Positions 35,564-44,376 of a stretch of DNA of 64,000 nucleotides are shown here, in pieces; positions within the stretch are counted from its first letter, which is position 1; each line of letters opens with the position of its first letter. The position numbers and the translations under genes were made by a program. The notes beneath the pieces were generated by a model. It made no database searches, was not told the DNA's origin, and was given only the letters and a program-made list of their open reading frames with translations. Location of the stretch: NCBI GenBank assembly GCA_002399975.1, contig DHER01000147.1:14260-78259 (forward strand). Reading direction: 5' to 3'. The stretch is from Firmicutes bacterium UBA4845 (GTDB lineage: Bacteria; Bacillota; Clostridia; Tissierellales; Sedimentibacteraceae).

Positions 35564-35683
35564 CTATTGATGCAAAAGGTTTCCAACGTATACTAATACT
35601 CCTTTCGGTGCATAAACTTTCATTACAGTTTCATTAACCTATACTGGTCTTCCACCTACAAGTTGTTGTCCATTCTGGACATA
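35564..35683 (-). pseudogene. Possible remnant of a lost coding sequence
   Basis: The 387-bp gap between the mutase operon and ftsH holds, on the minus strand, a frame that reads like protein (VQNGQQLVGGRPV, a stop, then MKVYAPKGVLVYVGNLLHQ and stop). The phrasing is coding-like, but no parent family is recognised, and it may be chance. Confidence 0.2.
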
Positions 35684-35686
35684 TTA

Positions 35687-35719
35687 AAAATAGCCCTCTA
35701 ATAATTAGAGGACTATTTT
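35687..35719 (-). terminator. Terminator after ftsH
   Basis: Inverted repeat of about 16 bp (arms around CCTCTAAT and ATTAGAGG) with A/T-rich flanks giving TTTT on the minus strand. Confidence 0.8.
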
Positions 35720-35748
35720 CTCTGTATCTTTGTTTAATTTTATTATTA

Positions 35749-37572
35749 CTAAGCTCCTTCAAACAGCATTTCAAATTCCTTGCCGGAAATTGTTTCTTTT
35801 TCCAGAAGTGCCTTAGCAACACGGTCCAATTTTTCCATATTATCGCTGAGAAGAGTCTCAGTTTTATGATATGCACCATCAATTATTTTACGCATTTCAC
35901 GATCGATTTTCGCAGCAACTTCTTCCGAATAATTTCTTATTTTATTGAAATCTCTGCCCAAAAATACTTCTTCATCATCCGTCCCGTAGGTCATAGGACC
36001 CAACTCATCGCTCATGCCATAAGTTGTAACCATTGCACGTGCAATTTTTGTAGCTCTTTCTATATCATTAGACGCTCCTGTAGATATATCATTAAGCACC
36101 AATTTTTCAGCTACCCTTCCACCTAAGAGTCGAACTATGCTTTCTTCCATATCTGTCTTTGAACGATAAGATTTATCTTCTTCAGGAAGGTACATTGTAA
36201 ATCCACCGGCTCCGCCTCTTGGAATTATAGTAATCATATGAACAGGGTCTTTATTTGAGGATAGTCTGGCTACAACCGCATGTCCCGCCTCATGATAAGC
36301 TGTAAGCTTTTTCTCGTTTTCGCTTATAAGCTTACTCCTTTTTTCAGGGCCTGCAATTACTTTTGTTATCGCTTCCTCAATTATATCCATTGTTATCAGC
36401 GTTTTGCTTTGCCTTGCAGTCAACAGGGCAGCCTCATTCATAGCATTTTCCAAATCGGCGGGGGTAAATCCTGGAGTTCTTTTTGCCACTATACCTAAGT
36501 CAACATCTTCTGCAAGAGGTTTTTCCCTTACGTGAATTTTTAATATTTCTTCTCTTGCCTTTACATCGGGAAGCCCTACATGAACCTGCCTGTCAAACCT
36601 GCCAGGTCTCATTAATGCAGGATCCAAAATGTCGGGTCTGTTGGTAGCAGCAATAATAATTATACCTTCATTGCCTGAAAAACCGTCCATCTCAACAAGC
36701 AGCTGATTTAAAGTCTGTTCTCTTTCGTCATTGCCGCCTCCGAGGCCTGCTCCTCTTCTTCTTCCTACTGCATCTATTTCATCTATAAATATAATACACG
36801 GAGCATTTTTCTTTGCCTGTTCAAATAAATCTCTTACACGGGAAGCTCCTACCCCTACAAACATTTCAACAAAGTCTGAACCACTTATGCTGAAAAACGG
36901 TACCCCAGCTTCTCCTGAAACTGACTTTGATAAATAAGTCTTGCCTGTACCTGGAGGCCCTACTAAAAGAACACCCTTAGGTATACGTGCTCCCAACCTT
37001 ACAAATTTCGCCGGATTTTTAAGGAAGTCAACTATTTCACTCAGCTCTTCCTTTTCTTCGTCAAGACCGGCAACATCGGCAAATGTAATTTTTTTGCTGG
37101 GGTCATCATCTTTAACCATTCTGGCCCTACTCTTTCCAAAGGTCATTGCTTTACCTGTACCTCCGCCCTGGGATTGTTTCATGAACACATACCACAGAAC
37201 GCCCAAAAGCACAAGCATCCCTACTGTGGGCAAAGCCTGGACCCATATGGGAGTTGTTGGCACCGGTTCGCCCGTTATTTCTATTTCCCTGTTTTCAACC
37301 CTGTCTGCAAGGTACTTATCATAAAAACTTGATGAAAACAGAAAAACAGTTGGTACATAAGAATTAAACGCTGTACCATCTTTATAAACACCTTTTACCT
37401 CACTCTCGGTAAAGGACATTGATTTTATATTGTTATTCTGTATTTGAACTATAAGCTCGCTATAACTTATTTTTTGGGTATCAGCTTTTGGCCCAATCAT
37501 ACTTTGAACCAACATTATTATTACCACAAATATAAGGATATACATTGCGATGCTTCTCATAAATCCTTTCAA
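35749..37572 (-). CDS. ftsH: ATP-dependent zinc metalloprotease FtsH
   Basis: A 607-residue membrane AAA+ protease with the standard layout: first helix (about 7-24), outer domain (about 25-105), second helix (about 108-128), AAA+ domain (Walker A GPPGTGKT near 206; IIFIDEIDAVGRRRGAG; MRPGRFDRQ) and protease domain (HEAGH near 425; STGASNDIERAT). The start is probably TTG at 37572 with GGAGG six bases upstream; an ATG four codons later is the alternative. It degrades membrane and regulatory proteins. Following hpt-tilS is the conserved Firmicute order. Confidence 0.96.
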   Translation of the reverse strand: MKGFMRSIAMYILIFVVIIMLVQSMIGPKADTQKISYSELIVQIQNNNIKSMSFTESEVKGVYKDGTAFNSYVPTVFLFSSSFYDKYLADRVENREIEITGEPVPTTPIWVQALPTVGMLVLLGVLWYVFMKQSQGGGTGKAMTFGKSRARMVKDDDPSKKITFADVAGLDEEKEELSEIVDFLKNPAKFVRLGARIPKGVLLVGPPGTGKTYLSKSVSGEAGVPFFSISGSDFVEMFVGVGASRVRDLFEQAKKNAPCIIFIDEIDAVGRRRGAGLGGGNDEREQTLNQLLVEMDGFSGNEGIIIIAATNRPDILDPALMRPGRFDRQVHVGLPDVKAREEILKIHVREKPLAEDVDLGIVAKRTPGFTPADLENAMNEAALLTARQSKTLITMDIIEEAITKVIAGPEKRSKLISENEKKLTAYHEAGHAVVARLSSNKDPVHMITIIPRGGAGGFTMYLPEEDKSYRSKTDMEESIVRLLGGRVAEKLVLNDISTGASNDIERATKIARAMVTTYGMSDELGPMTYGTDDEEVFLGRDFNKIRNYSEEVAAKIDREMRKIIDGAYHKTETLLSDNMEKLDRVAKALLEKETISGKEFEMLFEGA

Positions 37573-37655
37573 TTAAAGCCTCCTATTTGTCTTTACTGCA
37601 TTTTTAGTGATAAAATTGTAACACAAACTGTAAAAATTTACAATTAGTTAATTAG

Positions 37656-38192
37656 TTATTGATAAATTTCTTCTTTTAGTATCGCTATATATGGCAAATT
37701 CCTGTATTTTTCGGCATAGTCCAATCCGTAGCCCACTACAAATTCATTAGGAACCTGAAATCCTTTATATTTGATTTTTAAATCCGTTGTCCTCCTGTCA
37801 GGCTTATCAAGTATTGTACATATTTCCACCGATGCTGGTCCTCTTGATTTTAAATTATCTAAAAGATAGGATAAAGTTAACCCTGAATCTATTATATCCT
37901 CTACTATAAGCACATGCCTGCCTTCGATTGCCGTATTTAAATCCTTTAAAATTCTAACTGCTCCTGACGACCTGGTGTTGGAGCCATAACTTGAAATTGC
38001 CATAAAATCAATATCTAAGGGAAGATCTATTTTTCTCATTAAATCACTTACAAACACAACCGCTCCCTTTAATACACAAACCAGAAGCAAGTCCTTGTCT
38101 TTGTAATCTTCCGTAATTTTCGCTCCAAGTTCCGCAACTTTAGCCTGTAATACATCCTCTGTAATTAATATTTTTCTGATATCTTTATTCAT
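37656..38192 (-). CDS. hpt: Hypoxanthine phosphoribosyltransferase
   Basis: A 178-residue purine salvage enzyme. The PRPP-binding motif VLIVEDIIDSGLTL lies near residue 96, with LLVCVLKGAVVF upstream. The true ATG at 38192 overlaps the tilS stop by one base (TGATG); an N-terminally extended reading inside tilS is not supported. It makes IMP or GMP from hypoxanthine or guanine and PRPP. Confidence 0.96.
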   Translation of the reverse strand: MNKDIRKILITEDVLQAKVAELGAKITEDYKDKDLLLVCVLKGAVVFVSDLMRKIDLPLDIDFMAISSYGSNTRSSGAVRILKDLNTAIEGRHVLIVEDIIDSGLTLSYLLDNLKSRGPASVEICTILDKPDRRTTDLKIKYKGFQVPNEFVVGYGLDYAEKYRNLPYIAILKEEIYQ

Positions 38193-39571
38193 CAGTGCTG
38201 CTCCTCCATAGTTATGTTCAATATTTTCTTTGTTGAAGATGACACTTTTAAACTGTTGTGAATTCTGAAACCTTCCAGCCATAATATTTTATCGTCATCT
38301 GCAATTATCAATTTGCTTTCTCTTTCTTCTGCCGGTATTTTTAAATCAATAAAAATATCCTTTATTTTTTTTCTGCCTTTCATGCCACAGGGAATCATTG
38401 AATCTCCCGGCCGCCTGTTTCTTATCACAAGATCTCCATTTATCTTATCATAGTCCAAACTTATACTTCTCTTGTCGCTGTTTTTATATTCAAACACATT
38501 TAAAACCCTGCAAAGCAAAACCTTCCTTACCTCAGGAATATACAGAGACTTGCCCAATACAATATTATATTTAAAATTAGGAATATTTTCAACAATTTTA
38601 TTGACTATAAAGTTATCATAACTGATTTCAATTGTAAAGCCTTCAGGCAAACTAATTTTCCTGCCTGTATTTCCTGTTTTTAAAAAATCTACTGCGTAAT
38701 CAATATGCTTCATTTCAATATTTGCGGTATTTCCCTTAAGTTCTTTCACTGCGCGCCTGATAATTCTTCCTGATTCTCCATACTCCAGATGTTTCAGCTT
38801 TTTTATGTCAAGAATAACTTTTTTATCGGTTTTTTTAATTAGTATATCATTGAATTCCCTTTCAATATATTTCTCGATGATTTTTTTATCTCTTTCCATT
38901 GTTTCAGACATTCTATACAACGTATTCTGAATATTCGGATTAAAATTTTTCTCCAAATAAGGAATTAAATTAAGCCTTATTTTGTTTCTGCCGTAATCAT
39001 CATGTAAATTAGTTTTATCAATACAATATTCATAATTATTTTCCTTAAGGTAGTTTAAAACCTCAAGCTTCGGTACATTAAGCATTGGCCTGATCAAATT
39101 ACCTTTTTTAAAAGACATAGCGCTTAAACCGTCTATTCCGCTTCCTCTTATGATCCTTTGCAATACTGTTTCAGCCTGATCATTTAAATTGTGTGCAACA
39201 GCAATTTTGCCTTGTCCTATTTCTTTTAAGTTGTCATTAAAAAATTGATACCTTAAAATTCTGCCTGCTTCTTCTTCTGTAACTTTAAGCTCTCTTGCAT
39301 ATTCTCCAGCATGTTTCCTCTTTACAAAAAGCTTAATGCCATATTTCAAGCAAAGGTCCCTGACAAAATCTTCATCTCTCCAGGCATCCTTACCTCTGTA
39401 CATATGGTTAATATGAGATGCATACAAATTAAAGTTTAATAGTGTTTTTAATTCTCTTAAATTGTGAAATAAAAAAACAGAATCCGGGCCGCCGGACAAC
39501 CCTATTAATACATTGTTGCCCGTTTCTATTAAATTCTTGTCCAATATGTTCTGTTTAACTGAATTATACAT
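38192..39571 (-). CDS. tilS: tRNA(Ile) lysidine synthase TilS
   Basis: A 459-residue enzyme with the N-type ATP pyrophosphatase loop GLSGGPDSVFL near residue 24. It attaches lysine to C34 of the tRNA-Ile that reads AUA, an essential modification. A C-terminal substrate-binding domain (GRKKIKDIFIDLKIPAEER) is present. Start at 39571 has GAGG upstream; GTG at 39583 is less likely. Confidence 0.95.
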   Translation of the reverse strand: MYNSVKQNILDKNLIETGNNVLIGLSGGPDSVFLFHNLRELKTLLNFNLYASHINHMYRGKDAWRDEDFVRDLCLKYGIKLFVKRKHAGEYARELKVTEEEAGRILRYQFFNDNLKEIGQGKIAVAHNLNDQAETVLQRIIRGSGIDGLSAMSFKKGNLIRPMLNVPKLEVLNYLKENNYEYCIDKTNLHDDYGRNKIRLNLIPYLEKNFNPNIQNTLYRMSETMERDKKIIEKYIEREFNDILIKKTDKKVILDIKKLKHLEYGESGRIIRRAVKELKGNTANIEMKHIDYAVDFLKTGNTGRKISLPEGFTIEISYDNFIVNKIVENIPNFKYNIVLGKSLYIPEVRKVLLCRVLNVFEYKNSDKRSISLDYDKINGDLVIRNRRPGDSMIPCGMKGRKKIKDIFIDLKIPAEERESKLIIADDDKILWLEGFRIHNSLKVSSSTKKILNITMEEQH

Positions 39572-39644
39572 ACTATTCCTCACTTACCGCGTATAATAAA
39601 TTATACCACGAATTCTTAAAATTAAAACACTTTTTTGCCTACAT

Positions 39645-39667
39645 TTAAAAAGCGCCTCAGGCGCTTT
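39645..39667 (-). terminator. Terminator after spoIIE
   Basis: Minus stem AAAGCGCC/GGCGCTTT with a three-base loop, followed by T-rich sequence. Confidence 0.8.
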
Positions 39668-39703
39668 AAATCTAACTTTTAATATATTGCTATATGTTTT
39701 TAT

Positions 39704-41335
39704 TTATCCTATCTTTGTTACTAGAACAGTCATATCGTCAATGATTTTATCCTGACCTCTAAGAGCATAGCTTAAAATTGAGTTGGCAATTGTCTGAGGG
39801 TTCTTGTTCGTTATTAAACCTAAATACTTATCAAGAGATTTTTTTTCGTCAAGGCTTATGGAATCAACTATTCCATCAGACACCATTACAATTATGTCCC
39901 CTATCTCTATTTTCTTTTTAAATGCACTATATTCAAAATTATCTAATATACCCATAGGAAGGCTTTTCCCCGATATCCTATCCACGTTTTTGCCTCTGAT
40001 TATGTATGTTGGAGATGCACCGGCCTTATAAATCCTTATTTCTTTTGAGCCATAATCAATAATGTTAAAATCGAATGTAACAAATCTCTCATCACCTAAT
40101 TTTATCATCAAAACTGAATTTAATGTTCTCAGTATCTGCTCCTCGGAAAAATCCGTATAAAGAAATTTCGAAAGCAAATCAACAGCACCGCTGCTTTCAC
40201 TGGACGCTTCCTCTCCTGAACCTATTCCATCACATAAAACCGTATAATATTTATCAGATTTTCCCGCATAGGCAAAGCTGTCACCGGAAACATGGCTGCC
40301 GTCCTTTACAGCAGAAGCATGATATGTCCTTATTTTTATTCTTTTAATGTTTTTAAATTTCAGAACATAATAATTTTGAGAAGAAGCAACTCTGTCCGAA
40401 CATTTAATCTTAACACCGCATACATTTCTTACAACAAGTTCAATAGCATTTTCAGCCTCCTCACACGATTTTTCAGTTTTTACCGTAATACTCAACATAA
40501 CTGAGTTTTTATTTAATGAAAAAACTTCAAAAAACTTAACAGCTATGTTTTGCCAAAGCAGTTGTTCTTTTATTTTAACCTTTGCTTTATCGGTAAATAT
40601 GTTTAAATACTTAGAATGGTTAAAACAAGAAATATTCCTTGATTTATTTTCACGCGCAGGCTTTGATCTTTCACCTATAGCAGTTGATGCGGCCTCTGCT
40701 TCTGCTTTAATGTGTTTTTTACCGTCAGGTCTTTTAATATCAATTACATTATCGTAAGACAATTCACCAGATTTTGCATCTTTTTCCTTCACCTTTCTTT
40801 TAATTCCGTGAAAATGAAAGCCTTCATTTTTTGTGTTATTTTTAATATTCTTTATAATTTTGATTATTTCGTTTGCTAAAATTATTGTACTGAAAACGAA
40901 CACAGCCTCTGACACATTCAGCATTAAACCGTTCATACTAAAACCGTCGGCGAAAAGTATCGTCATCTTTGAAATCATAAGCATCATTGACGCATAACCG
41001 GCTGCAATTAATATGGACTTTTTCTCTTCATTTTGGAAATTGACAAAATATACATACACCGCAATCAAAACAATTATGTAAACAAAATTAAACTGTACAG
41101 ATAAAACAGCTGAAATTGTAACAATAAGCATAGCCGACGAACTACCTATCAAATAAGAGTATAAACACAGCACCGTAATTGCAAAGGGAAATATTTCATC
41201 AATTAAATTTTGCCTTGCAATAAAAAAGCACACCAAAAATATTATCCAATTTTCTTTGATGTGCTTAAATTCAGTTTTAAAAATATCACTGACAATGTTT
41301 AAATCATATTTTTTATCATTTGTTTTACCAATCAT
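39704..41335 (-). CDS. spoIIE: SpoIIE-like PP2C phosphatase, short form
   Basis: A 543-residue protein with about six N-terminal membrane helices (residues about 30-165), a Lys/Ser-rich linker (about 165-250) and a C-terminal PP2C phosphatase domain (about 320-540) with the metal site CDGIGSGEEASSESS and MVSDGIVDSI. SpoIIE dephosphorylates SpoIIAA to release sigma-F in the forespore. Usual SpoIIE is about 800 residues with ten helices and a longer central region, so this copy is compact. Its place between divIC and tilS is the classic spoIIE locus. Confidence 0.88.
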   Translation of the reverse strand: MIGKTNDKKYDLNIVSDIFKTEFKHIKENWIIFLVCFFIARQNLIDEIFPFAITVLCLYSYLIGSSSAMLIVTISAVLSVQFNFVYIIVLIAVYVYFVNFQNEEKKSILIAAGYASMMLMISKMTILFADGFSMNGLMLNVSEAVFVFSTIILANEIIKIIKNIKNNTKNEGFHFHGIKRKVKEKDAKSGELSYDNVIDIKRPDGKKHIKAEAEAASTAIGERSKPARENKSRNISCFNHSKYLNIFTDKAKVKIKEQLLWQNIAVKFFEVFSLNKNSVMLSITVKTEKSCEEAENAIELVVRNVCGVKIKCSDRVASSQNYYVLKFKNIKRIKIRTYHASAVKDGSHVSGDSFAYAGKSDKYYTVLCDGIGSGEEASSESSGAVDLLSKFLYTDFSEEQILRTLNSVLMIKLGDERFVTFDFNIIDYGSKEIRIYKAGASPTYIIRGKNVDRISGKSLPMGILDNFEYSAFKKKIEIGDIIVMVSDGIVDSISLDEKKSLDKYLGLITNKNPQTIANSILSYALRGQDKIIDDMTVLVTKIG

Positions 41336-41355
41336 ATTTCCACCCCTTTATTTTT

Positions 41356-41389
41356 ATGGTAGCAGAAATGGATTGTAAAATACTGTCAA
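41356..41389 (-). promoter_or_regulatory. Candidate Spo0A-type promoter of spoIIE
   Basis: Minus strand TTTGACA (from 41390), then a 22-base spacer and TACCAT (361-356) just before GGGGTGG and the ATG. A -35 of this kind with a 21-22-base spacer is typical of Spo0A-activated sigma-A promoters such as spoIIE and spoIIG in Bacillus; TTTGACA is one base from a 0A box. Confidence 0.45.
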
Positions 41390-41407
41390 ACTATGCGATA
41401 CCCTATA

Positions 41408-41863
41408 TTAATTTTCCACCTCTTTCTCAGATCCTATTCCTTTAATCAATTTATTTTCGTTTTTATTTTTATCAATGTATATGGTTTCATTCGGTTTTAC
41501 CATCTTGTATTGATCTCTGGCTATTTTCTCCACAAGCTTAAGTAAAGCTTCCTTGTCATCCATTTTCTCCACATCTTTTTTTAACTTTTGAGCTTCTTTT
41601 TCAATTTCATCTTTTTCCATTTTTTTCTCGCTAATTTCATTATTGAGCACATTTAACATTTGATGCTGGGTAAACGCGGTATATGTAAAATACATCAAAA
41701 ACGCTGTAAACATAAATTCCATAATTTTAAATTTTCTTTTTTTCTTTTTTGGGACAGAATGCTTCTTTTGACGTCGTTGTTCTTTAATTTCTCTCTCACG
41801 TCTGCGAAAATCATCATTGTTTATTTTTTTCTTTAGTTTTATAATCTTTTTTTCTTCGTTCAA
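41408..41863 (-). CDS. divIC: Septum formation initiator DivIC/FtsB family
   Basis: A 151-residue bitopic protein: very basic cytoplasmic half (KKHSVPKKKKRKFK), membrane helix at about residues 48-64 and a coiled coil (EISEKKMEKDEIEKEAQKL). The family ends with a motif around RDQYKMVKPNETIYI, present here. It partners FtsL and FtsQ. It overlaps the end of yabQ by 50 bases. Confidence 0.9.
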   Translation of the reverse strand: MNEEKKIIKLKKKINNDDFRRREREIKEQRRQKKHSVPKKKKRKFKIMEFMFTAFLMYFTYTAFTQHQMLNVLNNEISEKKMEKDEIEKEAQKLKKDVEKMDDKEALLKLVEKIARDQYKMVKPNETIYIDKNKNENKLIKGIGSEKEVEN

Positions 41864-42440
41864 CTTGCTTCTGCCCCCTTCTTTTTTCTTTTTGTATTTC
41901 TCGTATTTTTCGTTTGTTTCGTTTTGACCGCTTTTTTTTATTATATACCCTCTTTTTATCCTTTGAAACCTTTTTTAATCTGAATTTAAAAAATTTATAT
42001 CTTCTTTTCAACTTATTTTGCGCTTTTTCGCATTTCAATCTAACCGGATTCAAAACAAGATTTATTTGTTTTATTACGAATTTTATAGGTACAGCCAAAA
42101 AATTTATTATTTTCCATATAACCTTTAAAATTTTATCTGTAACGAAAATAAACACTTTTAATATATATCGGCTTATTCCGTAAAAATATAAGAGTGCGCC
42201 CAAAATAAAACCCATAAGAATAAAGAACCTTACATTTCCATAGCTTAAATCAAATATGAGCTTAATTCCTATGTAAACACTTATTATCCAATAAGAAATA
42301 TCACCTATTGCGGTACCAGTTTTGCTCAATTTTATATAATGCCTTAAAAGCCTGTATATGTCCCACATAAATCCAAAAAACGTTCCTGCCATAACAGATA
42401 CCGCAAGCATGTATCCCTGAGAGTAATGTAAGTAATCCAT
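41814..42440 (-). CDS. yabQ: Spore cortex biosynthesis protein YabQ
   Basis: A 208-residue protein with about four N-terminal membrane helices (GFMWDIYRLLRHYIKL is typical of the family) and a long, extremely Lys/Arg-rich C-terminus (about residues 130-208). In Bacillus YabQ is needed for cortex formation. It is 4 bp from yabP. The basic tail is longer than in Bacillus. Confidence 0.88.
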   Translation of the reverse strand: MDYLHYSQGYMLAVSVMAGTFFGFMWDIYRLLRHYIKLSKTGTAIGDISYWIISVYIGIKLIFDLSYGNVRFFILMGFILGALLYFYGISRYILKVFIFVTDKILKVIWKIINFLAVPIKFVIKQINLVLNPVRLKCEKAQNKLKRRYKFFKFRLKKVSKDKKRVYNKKKRSKRNKRKIREIQKEKRRGQKQVERRKKDYKTKEKNKQ

Positions 42441-42444
42441 AGTA

Positions 42445-42717
42445 CTATTTAAATAATTTTTTTACTAAACTTGTTTTTTCTTTTTTGCCTTCGTGTTCAG
42501 AATATATAAGAGAATTAATTATTCCTTTAATGATAAGCCTTCCTTCATCTACATTCAGCTTGCTGATATTAAGCTTTTCGCCCTTTATGGTAAGTTTTCC
42601 CTTATTTGTAATAAGCACTACCGTCTCGTCATTAAAATTATCAACATTTTCCACACCGGTCACATTTAATACTTCCTTGTTTTCAAGCGTTAGGCTCTGT
42701 TCAGTATTCTCGTCCAT
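42445..42717 (-). CDS. yabP: Sporulation protein YabP
   Basis: A 90-residue protein with the YabP/YqfC fold: SLTLENKEVLNVTGVENVDNF in pieces (LTLENKEVL, GVENVDNF) and VLITNKGKLTIKGEKLNISKLN. It is expressed in the mother cell and helps cortex formation. ATG at 42717 follows GGGGGA by six bases. Confidence 0.92.
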   Translation of the reverse strand: MDENTEQSLTLENKEVLNVTGVENVDNFNDETVVLITNKGKLTIKGEKLNISKLNVDEGRLIIKGIINSLIYSEHEGKKEKTSLVKKLFK

Positions 42718-42880
42718 GTGCACTCCCCCTGATTATATAAAGCTTTATATAATTTATTAATAAAGTATATGAATAACATAAATAAATATGAATTAAATGT
42801 CCAAGTATATTCTTTTTCTACTCGTCAAAAATCTTCACCAATTAAATACGAAAATTTCTCTCATTTTCTAATTAAACTGC

Positions 42881-42931
42881 AAGAATCTCATCCTCTCAGA
42901 ATATAATTTTAAACCAAGGGATGAGATTCTT
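42881..42931. terminator. Hairpin between comK-like gene and yabP
   Basis: A 13-bp inverted repeat (AAGAATCTCATCC and its complement) with a 25-base loop. It probably ends the comK-like transcript; no long U-tract. The rest of the 299-bp gap shows nothing clear. Confidence 0.5.
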
Positions 42932-43016
42932 CTTTCAATTAATGTCCAAAATAACAAGGCAAGGATACTGTACAGAAACAAAGTCAAGCTCTATTTACAA
43001 CAATGACATTTTTCTC

Positions 43017-43487
43017 TCAATTTAACTTGTGCCTTTCCCTGTAAACGTCCATTGCAAACCTTCCATTGATAATACTTCTCTTAAGAGTTTTCATGCTTTG
43101 CCTCGTTTGTATAACTTTGCCTGAATTCAATAATATGGCTGCATAGCCTTCCTTTAGGAACACCTGTTTTATTGTATTTAAGTCCACATATCCGTACGCT
43201 GCATCATGCTTAAACATCGGTTCCCTCACATTAATATAAATATACGCCAGATTTTCATTAATTACTATGGGAACCTTGTTGCTGATACCTAATTCTTTTC
43301 CATAATTTAGCCTATTGTGATATAAACTTAAATTATAATAATCAGCCAATTTCTTAACACATGTTTCAATTGTTGTATTTTTTATATAAGAAGCTTCAGC
43401 TGTAATTATTTCGGTGCAGTTTCCTTTATCTTTCACATAAACAGGCAGCATTGCCTGAATTTCGTTGAATTTAATATTATCTTTCAT
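43017..43487 (-). CDS. ComK-like transcription factor
   Basis: A 156-residue protein that can be aligned with Bacillus ComK over most of its length: SYIKNTTIETCVKKLADYY lines up with the CVFYVNMKPLQIVDRSCRFF region, KVPIVINENLAYIY with KPPIMVDPSNQIFLF, and a shared SNGK-type NSGK follows near residue 123. ComK (192 residues) activates DNA-uptake genes; this copy lacks its C-terminal tail. It is divergent from a sigma-factor gene across 154 bp. The ATG at 43487 follows AAAGGG by ten bases. Confidence 0.7.
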   Translation of the reverse strand: MKDNIKFNEIQAMLPVYVKDKGNCTEIITAEASYIKNTTIETCVKKLADYYNLSLYHNRLNYGKELGISNKVPIVINENLAYIYINVREPMFKHDAAYGYVDLNTIKQVFLKEGYAAILLNSGKVIQTRQSMKTLKRSIINGRFAMDVYRERHKLN

Positions 43488-43641
43488 ATTAAACAAACCC
43501 TTTTTATCGAAATTATGACTGAAATTTTAATATTTTATTTTTATTGAATTTAATCAGTTGCACTCTTACTTATGCTCCATTCCTGTTTTTACAGTTTATT
43601 TTTCATAAACTATAATCTTACTACAGAAAGAAGGAAAATTT

Positions 43642-44226
43642 ATGAGTACTGATATAAACTATATTATTCAAAAGTCACTAAATGGGGACAAGAATTACCA
43701 AGAAATACTGCTCCAAAAATTAAATCCTTTAATATACATGAACATTTACGTGTATTGGTTCAATAACGATCCTTTAGTAGAGGATCTGGCACAAGAAGGA
43801 TATGCAATTATATTGGAATCTTTAAAAACCTACAGCAAAAAAAGAAATGCACATTTTCTTTATTATATAAAAATAAAATTAATATATTTTTATAAAAACT
43901 CTTACGAAACAATAAAAGTCCGGAAAAGAAAAACAGGTTTTTCGATTAATGACGATAATAAGAACTTCATACCGATAGAAATGTCAGAAAATAAAAACAT
44001 TTTAGATAACATAATAGCTAAGGAAGAAATATGCGAGCTTTTGTTAAACATTAAAAAGTTGTCAGAAAAAGAACAAAAAATCCTTTATTTATATTATTAC
44101 AAACAAATGAAAATGCATGAAGTGTCAGAAATTTTAAATATTCCATACGGTACTGCCGTAGGCAGGAAACAAGCTGCAATAAAAAAATTAAGGAAACTCA
44201 TAAACTCACGAACCAACAAGCTTTAG
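43642..44226 (+). CDS. Small sigma-70 family sigma factor
   Basis: A 194-residue sigma factor with region 2 (PLVEDLAQEGYAIILESLKTY, in pieces DLAQEGY and ILESLKTY) and region 4 (LSEKEQKILYLYYYKQ then helix-turn-helix MHEVSEILNIPYGTAVGRK). It lacks region 3, as in ECF or SigH/ComX-like competence factors. No anti-sigma gene is beside it. AGAAGG lies upstream of the ATG. A GC-rich hairpin (GGCGGCGA/TCGCCGCT, 44238-44275) follows. Confidence 0.88.
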   Translation: MSTDINYIIQKSLNGDKNYQEILLQKLNPLIYMNIYVYWFNNDPLVEDLAQEGYAIILESLKTYSKKRNAHFLYYIKIKLIYFYKNSYETIKVRKRKTGFSINDDNKNFIPIEMSENKNILDNIIAKEEICELLLNIKKLSEKEQKILYLYYYKQMKMHEVSEILNIPYGTAVGRKQAAIKKLRKLINSRTNKL

Positions 44227-44376
44227 TCAATAAACCCGGCGGCGACACACAAGTCATTATGACCGTTTCGCCGCTGTCAAATATTTATTAAAATGTCTTT
44301 GAAATTTTCCACTTTTATGCTAAAATACATGTATAATGAATTTGGTCTTTATAATTGGCAATGGGAGAAAAATTTA

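Noticed and set aside
36941..37324. 127-codon open frame on the plus strand
   Set aside because: Antisense to ftsH; its composition mirrors the conserved AAA+ coding sequence.
41814..42440. Very basic C-terminus of YabQ as a frameshift
   Set aside because: The tail stays in frame to a stop that overlaps divIC in the normal way, and basic tails occur in this family.
44238..44275. GC-rich hairpin before the EamA transporter as a riboswitch
   Set aside because: Too small and without known consensus; more likely a weak terminator of the sigma-factor gene.
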